Positions 43,651-52,071 of a stretch of 64,000 nucleotides of DNA are shown here, one piece after another. Location of the stretch: assembly GCF_023336735.1 (NCBI RefSeq), contig NZ_JAMBAQ010000004.1, positions 55,180 to 119,179 of the forward strand, given 5' to 3'. The translations under genes and the position numbers were made by a program. The notes beneath the pieces were generated by a model, which was not told the DNA's origin, did no database searches, and saw only the letters and a list, made by a program, of their open reading frames with translations. The DNA comes from Moraxella oculi (GTDB taxonomy: Bacteria; Pseudomonadota; Gammaproteobacteria; Pseudomonadales; Moraxellaceae). Position 1 is the stretch's first letter. The number at the start of each line of letters is the position of its first letter.

Positions 43651-43980
43651 CTATCTTAAAACTGACTGTGCGTCTTTGTTGATTTTTTCAATCAAGACGA
43701 TGGCTTGATTTGCTGACTGTTCTTTTGTGTGAATGTCGGCACTTAATTCTTGTACTTGGTCATACAAATCCAAACAAACCAGCACAAGCAATTCTTCATT
43801 ATTTAAAATTTTCCCTTTGCTTTCTTGCCGAATTTGGCGAATTTTTTCATTGAGTTTGTCGGCGGTGATTTCCAATGATTTGACGCGATCGGACGGGCAA
43901 ATGATGCGGTGGGGTGTGCCTGCAATGCTGATGTGAACGGATTGGGGTTTGGTGTTGTTTGTTGAGGTGTTATGGCTCAT
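43651..43980 (-). CDS. zapA: Cell division protein ZapA
   Basis: 109-residue FtsZ-bundling protein. The N-terminal globular part contains SVHISIAGTPHRIICPSDRV, the typical strand pair, followed by a long helix (EELLVLVCLDLYDQVQELSA) that forms the dimeric coiled coil. It is 36 bp after the coiled-coil gene at 44017, with which it forms an operon divergent from the ygfB-like gene. Confidence 0.9.
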   Translation of the reverse strand: MSHNTSTNNTKPQSVHISIAGTPHRIICPSDRVKSLEITADKLNEKIRQIRQESKGKILNNEELLVLVCLDLYDQVQELSADIHTKEQSANQAIVLIEKINKDAQSVLR

Positions 43981-44016
43981 GAGTGGTCCTTGTTTTTAGG
44001 TGTGGAGCAGTTAACA

Positions 44017-44376
44017 TTAATGCTGGCTGTCAATCTTGGCGAGCCATTCTTGGACGATTTCAGCACGAGAGATGGCAAGGGTGTTTTTGTCTTTAAGCTC
44101 TTTATTGTGGGCTTTTAGTGCTTGATTTTGTTCAATCAAGGTTTCTATTTGTGCTTGTAGTGCGTTGCGAGATTTCTCTAGGGAATCGGCTCGCTCAGTT
44201 TGATCTTTGAGTTGTTGTGTGGTTTTTTCTAAAGTGGATTGTAGGTTGTGAATGATGGTGGGTTTGTCATCGTTGGCAAGCTTGTGTTTTAAGTTGGCAA
44301 GTTCGGTGGCGGTTACAGTATACTGCTTTTTCATCTCTAAGATGGTGTGCTCTAGGGCCTGGAGTTGGCTTAGCAT
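44017..44376 (-). CDS. Coiled-coil protein upstream of zapA (ZapB-like)
   Basis: 119 residues almost entirely heptad-patterned: LSQLQALEHTILEMKKQYTV, NLQSTLEKTTQQLKDQTERA and LQAQIETLIEQNQALKAHNK. AAGGA six bases before the ATG at 44376 fixes the start, although the frame extends to 44457. Small coiled-coil genes in this place are often annotated as TIGR02449 or ZapB-like; the division role is inferred from operon position with zapA. Confidence 0.75.
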   Translation of the reverse strand: MLSQLQALEHTILEMKKQYTVTATELANLKHKLANDDKPTIIHNLQSTLEKTTQQLKDQTERADSLEKSRNALQAQIETLIEQNQALKAHNKELKDKNTLAISRAEIVQEWLAKIDSQH

Positions 44377-44608
44377 GGCAATTCCTTTAAAATCTTTCAG
44401 TGTGTTTTTATTATTATCGCCATCATCATGCGTGCTGTCAAACGGTATTTTGTGCAAAATTTTGCATCAGGTAAGCATGCAAAAATGCTATAATGATTGG
44501 GTTGGGTGATTTTCATCATTTGGCGAGATGTGTCATCAGGCTTGTGATTTTCCATGCTGCATATGCATGATGGATGTCGCAGATTGATGATGAGATGAGA
44601 GGTGAACT

Positions 44609-45238
44609 ATGAATGATTTTTTATCAGGGTTTGATGATTGGACAGCGGCATTTGTTGATTGGTCAGATGTGTCAATCAGTGAGTTGCATGGCATCATGAC
44701 AGGCGTGATGACGGTGTGTCATGCACCAGATGAGACAGGCTGGATAAGGCTTTTAGAAGAGCTTAGCTTTCAGATACCCAATCAAAAAGCACTCGAACTG
44801 CTTACCGAATACGGCGAAGATGTGAGTTTTGCCTTAAAAGATAAAGATGATGCCTATGCCTATGAACCGCTTGTTCCTGATGATGAACATGATTTGCGTG
44901 AACGATTATTGGCGCTTAAAGATTGGGCAGGGGGCTACATGACAGGGCTTGGTATAACAAGTGTGAAACTGACCAAAGAAGAGCAGGGCGTGATTCACGA
45001 TTTGTTGCAGATTGCTGCCATTCGCTTAGATGATGATGAAGAGCTGGATGATGAAGAGATGTGGTTGCATTTATTTGAGTTTGCACGCATGGTGCCTGTG
45101 AGTCTGTCGGTAAGGCAGCGGGTTGATGTGATGAGTTTGCCATTGATTAAGGGCTTGGACATTCATGCCAAAACCGCAAAAGAAGTGGTGAATGAAAAAA
45201 GTGTTGCATTCGTTGATGCGATGGCACAAAAGCAGTAG
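44609..45238 (+). CDS. ygfB: UPF0149/YgfB family protein
   Basis: 209 residues. The sequence ISELHGIMTGVMTVCHAP is the family's N-terminal helix (SPAELHGLLCGLLC-like), and LRERLLALKDWAGGYMTGLG followed by DDEELDDEEMWLHLFEFARM matches the C-terminal half. In Pseudomonas aeruginosa YgfB affects ampDh3 expression; its role here is unknown. The divergent pairing with zapA is conserved. Confidence 0.88.
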   Translation: MNDFLSGFDDWTAAFVDWSDVSISELHGIMTGVMTVCHAPDETGWIRLLEELSFQIPNQKALELLTEYGEDVSFALKDKDDAYAYEPLVPDDEHDLRERLLALKDWAGGYMTGLGITSVKLTKEEQGVIHDLLQIAAIRLDDDEELDDEEMWLHLFEFARMVPVSLSVRQRVDVMSLPLIKGLDIHAKTAKEVVNEKSVAFVDAMAQKQ

Positions 45239-45296
45239 TTTAATTTGGTCATAAATGTGCTAGAATAACGGATTTTAATCTGCTGTCAATCACGCC

Positions 45297-46274
45297 ATGC
45301 AACTTACTTATTTAAATTTAAACAAGCCTGACAAGCTACCACCGATTGCCTTAACGATTGGTAATTATGATGGTGTGCATTTGGGGCATCAAGTGATGCT
45401 TGATGTGCTGGTTAAGGATGCTAAATCCAAGCAACTGGCTACGGCAGTGATGGTATTTGAGCCACAACCTAGGGAGTTTTTTTGTCCTGACAATCCACCG
45501 TCCAGACTCACAAGTCTTAATGAAAAAGCGAGCATCATGGCAAATCTGGGCATTGACCACCTGATCGTCGCTGGATTTGATGATGAATTTCGTTCGCTGT
45601 CGGCTGATGAGTTTGCCCAGCTTTTGCATAGGTTGAATGTGCGTCATTTGGTGCTTGGCGATGATTTCCGCTTTGGACAGGATCGATTGGGTGATGCTCA
45701 CTTTTTGATGGACTCCAATTTTAGTGTATCAAGCTTGAATACCATATTTAATGATGAGGTGCGTATCAGCTCAACCTTGATACGCCAAGCTCTTACTGAT
45801 CATGACTTGGCATTTGCCAAACAGCTTTTGGGTAGAGATTATGCCATCACAGGCATTGTGGAACATGGCGACAAGATCGGTCGTCAGTTGGGCTTTGCGA
45901 CTGCAAATATCGCCCTTAATCGCCCTAAGCCTGCTGTGCTAGGTGTTTATGGTGCAGACATTTTTGCCTTTAAGGATGGTAAAAAGGTTGATTGGGCTTT
46001 GCTGGGTAAGCAACAAGGCATCTGCGGTGTGGCGACAGGAAGTCTTTTTGGTGCGGTCAATGTGGGTATGCGACCTAGTGTCAGCGGCATGCAATATCGT
46101 CTGGAGGTGCACCTACCAAATTTCTCGGCTGATTTATACGGCATGACTTTACAAGTGGTGTTTCGTACTTTTTTGCATGGCGAAAAAAAATACGACGATT
46201 TAGCAATGTTAAAACAAGGCATTGCTAAAGATGTGGCTGATTTGCTGACTTGGCGTCGTCAGCAAGTTTGCTGA
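45297..46274 (+). CDS. ribF: Bifunctional riboflavin kinase/FAD synthetase
   Basis: 325 residues. The N-terminal adenylyltransferase half has IALTIGNYDGVHLGHQVML (the HxGH-type nucleotidyl motif) and VLGDDFRFGQDRLGD, then ISSTLIRQAL. The C-terminal flavokinase half starts YAITGIVEHGDKIGRQLGFA with TANI and continues to GAVNVGMRPSV. It makes FMN and FAD from riboflavin. The usual followers ileS and lspA are not next to it. Confidence 0.96.
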   Translation: MQLTYLNLNKPDKLPPIALTIGNYDGVHLGHQVMLDVLVKDAKSKQLATAVMVFEPQPREFFCPDNPPSRLTSLNEKASIMANLGIDHLIVAGFDDEFRSLSADEFAQLLHRLNVRHLVLGDDFRFGQDRLGDAHFLMDSNFSVSSLNTIFNDEVRISSTLIRQALTDHDLAFAKQLLGRDYAITGIVEHGDKIGRQLGFATANIALNRPKPAVLGVYGADIFAFKDGKKVDWALLGKQQGICGVATGSLFGAVNVGMRPSVSGMQYRLEVHLPNFSADLYGMTLQVVFRTFLHGEKKYDDLAMLKQGIAKDVADLLTWRRQQVC

Positions 46275-46410
46275 TGTGGTTAAGTTGCCAAACTTTGCAG
46301 TGTGATTGACCAGTTGCCAAATTGATGATGAGTTTGTCGTTACGGTTGTTTGTGTGTACAAAACTAAGAGTTGATGCCTTGATTAAAAAATCGCACTTGC
46401 TCAATGATTA

Positions 46411-46443
46411 AAAAGTGATGATTGGTTAATGATCATCACTTTT
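46411..46443. terminator. Bidirectional terminator between ribF and nadE
   Basis: AAAAGTGATGAT (46411-46422) pairs perfectly with ATCATCACTTTT (46432-46443) around a 9-nt loop. A/T tails are short. Confidence 0.7.
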
Positions 46444-46460
46444 ATTGATAAAAACTGATG

Positions 46461-48149
46461 TCAAAATGAGCCAGTAATTGACCAGCCGTTCACTAGTGGG
46501 TAGCGTCTCTCACGACCGAAGGACTTTTTGCTGATTTTCGTGCCAATCGCTCCTTGTCGTCTTTTGTGTTCAGCATTGTCTACCATGCGTAATACTTTTT
46601 CTACCAAGGCAGGCTCAAATCCTGCGGCACAAATCGCCTTGTAGCCTAGGTCGTCATCAATATACATTCTTAAAATGGCGTCCAGCGTTTCATAATCTGG
46701 CAGGCTGTCTTGATCTTTTTGATCTGGACGCAATTCGGCAGATGGTGCTCGTGTGATGACGCGTTCTGGAATGACTGGGTTGTCTTCTAGGCGGTTGCGG
46801 TAGTTGGCTAAGCGATAGACATCGGTCTTGTAGATGTCTTTTAGCATGTCAAAACCACCGACCATGTCGCCATAAAGCGTGGCATAGCCAACCGCATTTT
46901 CTGATTTATTGCCCGTGCTGACCACCATGTGTCCAAATTTATTGGATAATGCCATCAGTATGTTGCCACGAGCACGAGCTTGTAGGTTTTCTTCTGTGTT
47001 GTCAGGCGTGCTATTGGCAAATAATGGTGCCAGTGTGGCACGCATGCCCTCAACCGCATCATGAATTGGGCAAACGGTATAAGAAACATTCAATCGAGCA
47101 GCTTGGGCGGCAGCATCTTCTAAACTCATGTTGGAGGTAAATTCATAAGGCATCATCACGGCATAGACCTTATCCGCCCCCAAAGCATCGACAGCAAGGC
47201 ATAGGGTTAAAGCACTGTCAATGCCGCCAGACAGACCGATAATCACGCCTTTAAAGCCTGAGCGATTGACATAGTCGCGCAGACCAACCACTAAGGCTTG
47301 ATAAATCTCTGATTCTTCAGACAATACCAATGGTGCTTTGTGTTGTTTATCAAAAGTGCGGTTGATTGGGTTGAATTTTGCCATGATTAATTGATTTAAG
47401 AATCTGGCACCCTCATGGGCGATGCAGCCATCCGCTTGCATGATGAGTGAGCCGCCGTCAAACACGATGTCATCTTGAGCACCGACTGTATTGGCGTAAA
47501 TGATGGGTAGGTTGTGGGTTTTTGCTTGGCGAGTCAGCAACTCTTTGCGTTTTTGTTGTTTGCCAACTTCAAAAGGCGACGCATTGATGACGATAACCAA
47601 ATCAGCTCCTTCTTTTTTAAGAGCGTGAATGGGTGCGTCATGCCAAATGTCTTCACAGATTAAAAGACCAATCGTAGCACCTTTATAGTCAAACAACACT
47701 TGATTGCGTCCTTCATCAAAGTAGCGTCGTTCGTCAAAAATGCCATAATTGGGCAAGCATTGTTTATGATAGAAACCTTTTTGGCTGCCGCCTTGTAAAA
47801 TGGCAACAGAGTTAAAAGTGCCGTGTTGATCGATGTGTGGATAGCCTAAGATGATGACGATGCCCTCAACTTTGGCAAGTTCATCCATGGCGAATTTGAC
47901 ACGCTCAGATAAAGTTGGGCGTAGCAATAAATCTTCTGGGGGATAGCCGATGAGTGATAACTCGGGAAAGACGACGATGTCTGCACCTTTGTTTTTAGCA
48001 TCCATCGCTAATGCACTCATTTTTTTGACATTGCCTGCGATATCGCCCACCCAAAAGTTGGTTTGCATGATGGCAAAGGTAATCTCACCTGCTGATGTCT
48101 CTATGCTTTGTAGTGATGCTTCACTGTCATTGATTTTGATTGCTGACAT
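46461..48149 (-). CDS. nadE: Glutamine-dependent NAD+ synthetase
   Basis: 562 residues. The N-terminal nitrilase-type glutaminase supplies ammonia: catalytic Glu in VVFPELSLIGYPPEDLLL, Cys in ATIGLLICEDIWHDAPI. The C-terminal synthetase has the pyrophosphatase loop GLSGGIDSALTLCLAVDALG and later STGNKSENAVGYATLYGDM. It makes NAD+ from deamido-NAD. Monocistronic; an extended -10-like TGCTATACT reads toward it near 48306-48314. Confidence 0.97.
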   Translation of the reverse strand: MSAIKINDSEASLQSIETSAGEITFAIMQTNFWVGDIAGNVKKMSALAMDAKNKGADIVVFPELSLIGYPPEDLLLRPTLSERVKFAMDELAKVEGIVIILGYPHIDQHGTFNSVAILQGGSQKGFYHKQCLPNYGIFDERRYFDEGRNQVLFDYKGATIGLLICEDIWHDAPIHALKKEGADLVIVINASPFEVGKQQKRKELLTRQAKTHNLPIIYANTVGAQDDIVFDGGSLIMQADGCIAHEGARFLNQLIMAKFNPINRTFDKQHKAPLVLSEESEIYQALVVGLRDYVNRSGFKGVIIGLSGGIDSALTLCLAVDALGADKVYAVMMPYEFTSNMSLEDAAAQAARLNVSYTVCPIHDAVEGMRATLAPLFANSTPDNTEENLQARARGNILMALSNKFGHMVVSTGNKSENAVGYATLYGDMVGGFDMLKDIYKTDVYRLANYRNRLEDNPVIPERVITRAPSAELRPDQKDQDSLPDYETLDAILRMYIDDDLGYKAICAAGFEPALVEKVLRMVDNAEHKRRQGAIGTKISKKSFGRERRYPLVNGWSITGSF

Positions 48150-48466
48150 TTTTATAATCCTAAAATTTCACAACATGATTTTGTGGGTCGTCATTCATGG
48201 CGGCGTGATGCACAAATTCCTATTTGTACCATGGGTTAGGCGTATCCAAGCACACGATTCATTCAACCGCCAGTCATCAACATAAAAAATAATTTGACAC
48301 TGATTAGTATAGCATAAAATTTGGCTTTTTTTGACATTGTTGGTGTGCGTGATGGGGTATTTTTATGCTATATTATGATGCGTCATCAGACATCACTGGA
48401 AAATCACGAGTACGATGAGTGCCATGCTTTGCCTTAGTTTTAGGTTGTCTTATTTTTGGGAATGTT
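48150..48466. promoter_or_regulatory. Divergent promoter region of nadE and the PP0621-like gene
   Basis: 317 bp without a gene. An extended -10-like TGCTATACT on the minus strand (about 48306-48314) points to nadE. TATATTATG near 48371 could serve the plus-strand gene. No repeats or RNA gene noticed. Confidence 0.5.
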
Positions 48467-48718
48467 ATGTTTGCTTTTATCATTAATGTTGTTATTATCT
48501 TGATTGTGATGAAGTTGTTTTTTAAATTCATGTATCCAAAACCGCCTAAGGCGTTTTTTGCACAACAAGGCGATGACACCAGTTTGCGAAACTGTGATTA
48601 TTGTGGACATTCATTGGCGACTTATCGTGGCATCTTGCGACAAGATGATGGTTGCGAAAGATTTTTTTGTAATGATGAACATCAGCAAGCTTTTGATCAT
48701 GACGACATGCGTCAATAA
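48467..48718 (+). CDS. Small membrane-anchored zinc-ribbon protein, PP0621 family
   Basis: 83 residues: one N-terminal membrane helix (FAFIINVVIILIVMKLFFKF), a short linker, and a C-terminal knuckle with CDYCGHSL and FFCNDEHQQAF, a Cys/Cys...Cys/His pattern for zinc. This layout matches the PP0621 family of unknown function, commonly found in pseudomonads and relatives. The frame extends upstream to 48419; GGGA before the ATG at 48467 and the clean membrane start favour 48467. pilM starts 57 bp downstream. Confidence 0.75.
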   Translation: MFAFIINVVIILIVMKLFFKFMYPKPPKAFFAQQGDDTSLRNCDYCGHSLATYRGILRQDDGCERFFCNDEHQQAFDHDDMRQ

Positions 48719-48775
48719 GAAAGGCTTTAATGTTGATGAATGGCAATCAGTGTACTTTATCGGTAAAAAGTAATC

Positions 48776-50122
48776 ATGCGTAGCGTAAGTCAGTGGATTG
48801 AGCGTGTGATGAATCGCTTGTTATTTTGGCGGTCAAGTGGCGTTTTGGTTGGCATTGAAATCGGCTTAGGGTCGATACAAATGGTGGCATTGACTCGCCA
48901 TCGTGGCAGATTTCATGTCAAGGCGTATGCCACCGAGCGTCTTAATGACGATGAGATGCGCACCAAGCAATCGGTGTTATCCGACCTGTTGCGTAAGCAT
49001 GGCATTACTCAAGGCGTGGTTGCTGTGGTGCCGTCTGCGCCTGTGATGATACGAAATATCGTGTTGCCATCAGGACTGGGTGATGATGAAGTGGACATTC
49101 ATATCCGACTGGACGCACACAAGCACATTCCCTATCCTTTGGATGAAGTTAATTTTGATTTTGCGATTCAAGAAGATGATGGTAATCAAATGCAGGTCTT
49201 GCTTACCATTGTGCATGCAGCTACCGTAGATGAGTGCATGGATGTGTTGACGGCTTGTCATCTTGATATCAATGTGATAGATGTTCCTGAATTCGCCTTA
49301 TTGCGTGCGTTATCGCCGATGATGGTTGGGCTGGCGGGCCGTGTGCTTTTGATACATAAAGATGATGTGAAGACTTATGCCTATGTCGCCGATATTGATG
49401 ATGCAGGAGGTTTATCAGGTGCTGACTATCGCCAAGAGTACTTGACCTCTGGTTCAAAATCCACCACAAGATCCCATGACACACCGCACGGCGTGCATCA
49501 AGCTCAAGCTGATAAGCAATTCGAGCAGTATTTGACCGATGGTGCTGTTCAATCAACAACAGATGATGAGACGCTGTTCAGTCAAAAACAAGCAGACACT
49601 CAGCACTGTGATGATTTTGGCGTGGATTTTGAAGAGTTTTTGGCGATGTATGCCAAAAAAGCAGATGGGGTTGCACAGCACACCAAACTTAGCCAAGATG
49701 ATGAAATGCTGGTTAATGTTCATGACTACGCACACGGCCATGATGACAAGTCAGATGGCGACTATGAGATATGTTTTGGTCAGCAAACCGATGGAGTGAA
49801 TGGCTTATCTGTGGGGTTTGATGGGCTAGGCAATGATGGCGTGATGAGTGATGCTCAATCAACTTGTTTTGATGTGGCACTTGACATTCAAAAGATGATA
49901 GAAGAATGCGAGCTTGGCACGCAGTCAGTGGTTGATGTGGTGGTGCTTTCAGGTTTGATGGATGAAGGGCTGGTGGGTGTGTTGTCTGGCATGACTGCCA
50001 AAAAAGTGTTGCTTGCCAATCCATTTAATGGCATGGTGGGGTGTACAGATGTGCATCTTGCACCGCAGATGGCGGTGGCATGCGGTGCTGCCATGCGAGC
50101 TGATATCAAGGGGGTGGTATGA
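48776..50122 (+). CDS. pilM: Type IV pilus assembly protein PilM, enlarged
   Basis: Actin-like cytoplasmic ATPase-fold protein that binds the PilN tail. The N-terminal half is recognisable: LVGIEIGLGSIQMVALTRHR (phosphate-1 loop), VVAVVPSAPVMIRNIVLPSG and IRLDAHKHIPYPLDEVNFDF. The C-terminus, DVVVLSGLMDEGLVGVLSGM to QMAVACGAAMRA, also fits. Between about residues 205 and 365 lies an acidic, Asp/His/Gln-rich stretch (for example TTDDETLFSQKQADTQHCDD) where the usual GG-containing phosphate-2 segment is expected. Length 448 against about 350-360 in relatives. It overlaps pilN by 4 nt, so the reading frame is used. Confidence 0.88.
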   Translation: MRSVSQWIERVMNRLLFWRSSGVLVGIEIGLGSIQMVALTRHRGRFHVKAYATERLNDDEMRTKQSVLSDLLRKHGITQGVVAVVPSAPVMIRNIVLPSGLGDDEVDIHIRLDAHKHIPYPLDEVNFDFAIQEDDGNQMQVLLTIVHAATVDECMDVLTACHLDINVIDVPEFALLRALSPMMVGLAGRVLLIHKDDVKTYAYVADIDDAGGLSGADYRQEYLTSGSKSTTRSHDTPHGVHQAQADKQFEQYLTDGAVQSTTDDETLFSQKQADTQHCDDFGVDFEEFLAMYAKKADGVAQHTKLSQDDEMLVNVHDYAHGHDDKSDGDYEICFGQQTDGVNGLSVGFDGLGNDGVMSDAQSTCFDVALDIQKMIEECELGTQSVVDVVVLSGLMDEGLVGVLSGMTAKKVLLANPFNGMVGCTDVHLAPQMAVACGAAMRADIKGVV

Positions 50123-50778
50123 GTGTGCCTACCATGAACTTATTGCCTTGGCGATATTTAAGGCAGGCTCGTCAAAACACAAGCTTTTACCGCATGCTTA
50201 AATGCGTATTGGCAATCTCAATCATCATGATTGCGACGATTTATGCTTATCATTGGCATCAACTGAATCGCCAACAAGCCATCAATGAAGACATTGTTCG
50301 GCGAATGGCAGTGCTTGATGAGAGCATTGACCGCATTGCTGTTTTTGATCGTCAACAACAAGAATTGCTTGATAAAGCCAAAAGCATCAATCAGTTGAAG
50401 GCAAACCGAGTAGCGATGGTGCATTTTATCCAGCATTTGGCGACCGTGAGTGATGGGTTGGTGTATTTGACGAGAATCAGTCATGCAGGCGAGATGCTAA
50501 CAATATTTGGGGTGTCTAAAGATACCGCCTCCGTCAGCCGCTTTGCTTGGCGACTGGGTGATGAGACTTCAAATGATATTGGGGCTGATGATGTGCTTGT
50601 TACCAGCTTGCAACAGTCAGCAGATGGCAACTGGGTTGACTTTGTGATAACAGCTCGGCTTGACCTTGATGAATTGGTGTTGAGTGATTCTCATGAGACG
50701 CAACATGCCAATGGTGCAATCCAGCTTGATGTAACTGACGCAACTAAGGAGATGATGGACCATGAAGCAGTTGAATGA
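50119..50778 (+). CDS. pilN: Type IV pilus inner-membrane protein PilN
   Basis: 219 residues. The cytoplasmic N-terminus carries the PilM-docking motif MNLLPWRYLRQ, followed by one membrane helix (VLAISIIMIATIYAYHW), a coiled coil and a periplasmic ferredoxin-like domain. It overlaps pilM by 4 nt and pilO by 17 nt. The acidic C-terminal tail is longer than in PilN of Pseudomonas. Confidence 0.92.
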   Translation: MSVPTMNLLPWRYLRQARQNTSFYRMLKCVLAISIIMIATIYAYHWHQLNRQQAINEDIVRRMAVLDESIDRIAVFDRQQQELLDKAKSINQLKANRVAMVHFIQHLATVSDGLVYLTRISHAGEMLTIFGVSKDTASVSRFAWRLGDETSNDIGADDVLVTSLQQSADGNWVDFVITARLDLDELVLSDSHETQHANGAIQLDVTDATKEMMDHEAVE

Positions 50779-51418
50779 CGGTCGCACGATACGGCAGACA
50801 TGGCAACAAATCAGTCAGCTATCATGGGAGAATGTCGGTGCAGCACCTTGGTGGTTCAAGGGGTTGATTTTTGGGGTGCTTGTCATGTTTGTGATGGCAT
50901 TTGGGTGGATCATGGTCATTCATTCAATGGTGCTTGAAAGGCGTTCACTTGCTACACAAGAAATTCAGTTGATGGCGCAGTATGCTACAAAATATGCCAA
51001 GGCAGGGCAGCTGTCGGCAGTTGAGGCGCAGACACGAATTTTGCATCACGATCTATCCGCCATCACTGAACAGCTGCCAAATGCGTTTGATGTGAACTCT
51101 TTGGTAGAGCAAATTCATGCCCTAGCAATGCGTACTGGCGTGCAAGTCGCGGATGTCAAAACGCATGCACAAAGCGAAACGCCCATGTTCTTTGAGCGTG
51201 GCATGACGCTCGTATTCGTTGGCGATTATCATCAGCTTGGGCATCTGTTTGCAGAATTGTCATCATTGCCTGTGCCATTGACCTTTCATGATTTTGACAT
51301 GGCAAAAGGTGGTCAGCATCAAGGAGGTAGCCAAATTCGCCTAAGCATTCAAGCTAAGACTTATCGTGCTAAAACCAAAAAAGAGTTGGAACGAGAGGCG
51401 GTTCATGCTGATGGCTAA
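50762..51418 (+). CDS. pilO: Type IV pilus inner-membrane protein PilO
   Basis: 218 residues. One membrane helix (GLIFGVLVMFVMAFGWIMVI), a periplasmic coiled coil with LSAITEQLPNAFDVNSLVEQ, then a ferredoxin-like domain. Heterodimerises with PilN and connects to PilP. The N-terminal cytosolic part (IRQTWQQISQLSWENVG) is as expected for PilO. Confidence 0.92.
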   Translation: MKQLNDGRTIRQTWQQISQLSWENVGAAPWWFKGLIFGVLVMFVMAFGWIMVIHSMVLERRSLATQEIQLMAQYATKYAKAGQLSAVEAQTRILHHDLSAITEQLPNAFDVNSLVEQIHALAMRTGVQVADVKTHAQSETPMFFERGMTLVFVGDYHQLGHLFAELSSLPVPLTFHDFDMAKGGQHQGGSQIRLSIQAKTYRAKTKKELEREAVHADG

Positions 51419-52049
51419 TGAGCGGTGCTTATCATGCCTGCTGACGGTGTCTGGATTATTATTGATGGGGTGTCAACCATCGGTCGATCAAGAAGTTGAG
51501 AGTAAACTGGCCGCCATTCATGCGACCACTTCACCGCCTCCTGATATGAAGCATTTGGATGTGGCAAGTGATGTTGTGCATTATCAGCCAAACAATGATC
51601 CGTTTGCCTCTCCATTTGGTCGCAATCATCAAAGTCATCATGACCGTGATGAGCAAGATACAGCAAGGCAGTCTAAGTCTTTAGAGGAAACTGCTAAGCC
51701 AGTTGCACCAACTGCCCAAAATCACATCGAAAAACTCACAACAACACCCCAAATCTTTGGCAAAAGGATGACGGTTAATCCAAGTCGATCACGAGAAATT
51801 TTAGAGCAATATCCCTTAGCATCTCTTAGGTATCAAGGGAGAGTGGAGAAAGATGGCCGTCTGATGGCAATGGTGTTAAGCCCTGATGGGGTGGCACATC
51901 ATGTGCGAGTTGGGCAGTATATTGGTGAGAATCATGGAGTCATCACCCACATCAGTCATGAGCAGATTGGCATCGTAGAGGCATCATTACAAGTAGATGG
52001 GCATTATTATGAACGAAAGACGCACTTGGCATTTTCCACGGGTCAATAA
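51405..52049 (+). CDS. pilP: Type IV pilus lipoprotein PilP
   Basis: 214 residues. The lipobox LLLMGC follows a short signal peptide (MANERCLSCLLTVSGLLLMG), a Pro- and Gln-rich disordered linker follows, then the homology-region beta domain (LASLRYQGRVEKDGRLMAMV ... VRVGQYIGENHGVITHI) that binds PilQ. AGAGG six bases before the ATG at 51405 supports this start. It overlaps pilO by 14 nt. It is longer than the usual 170-180 residues, mainly in the linker. Confidence 0.9.
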   Translation: MLMANERCLSCLLTVSGLLLMGCQPSVDQEVESKLAAIHATTSPPPDMKHLDVASDVVHYQPNNDPFASPFGRNHQSHHDRDEQDTARQSKSLEETAKPVAPTAQNHIEKLTTTPQIFGKRMTVNPSRSREILEQYPLASLRYQGRVEKDGRLMAMVLSPDGVAHHVRVGQYIGENHGVITHISHEQIGIVEASLQVDGHYYERKTHLAFSTGQ

Positions 52050-52071
52050 AAATGAAGGATTGATAAATCGC

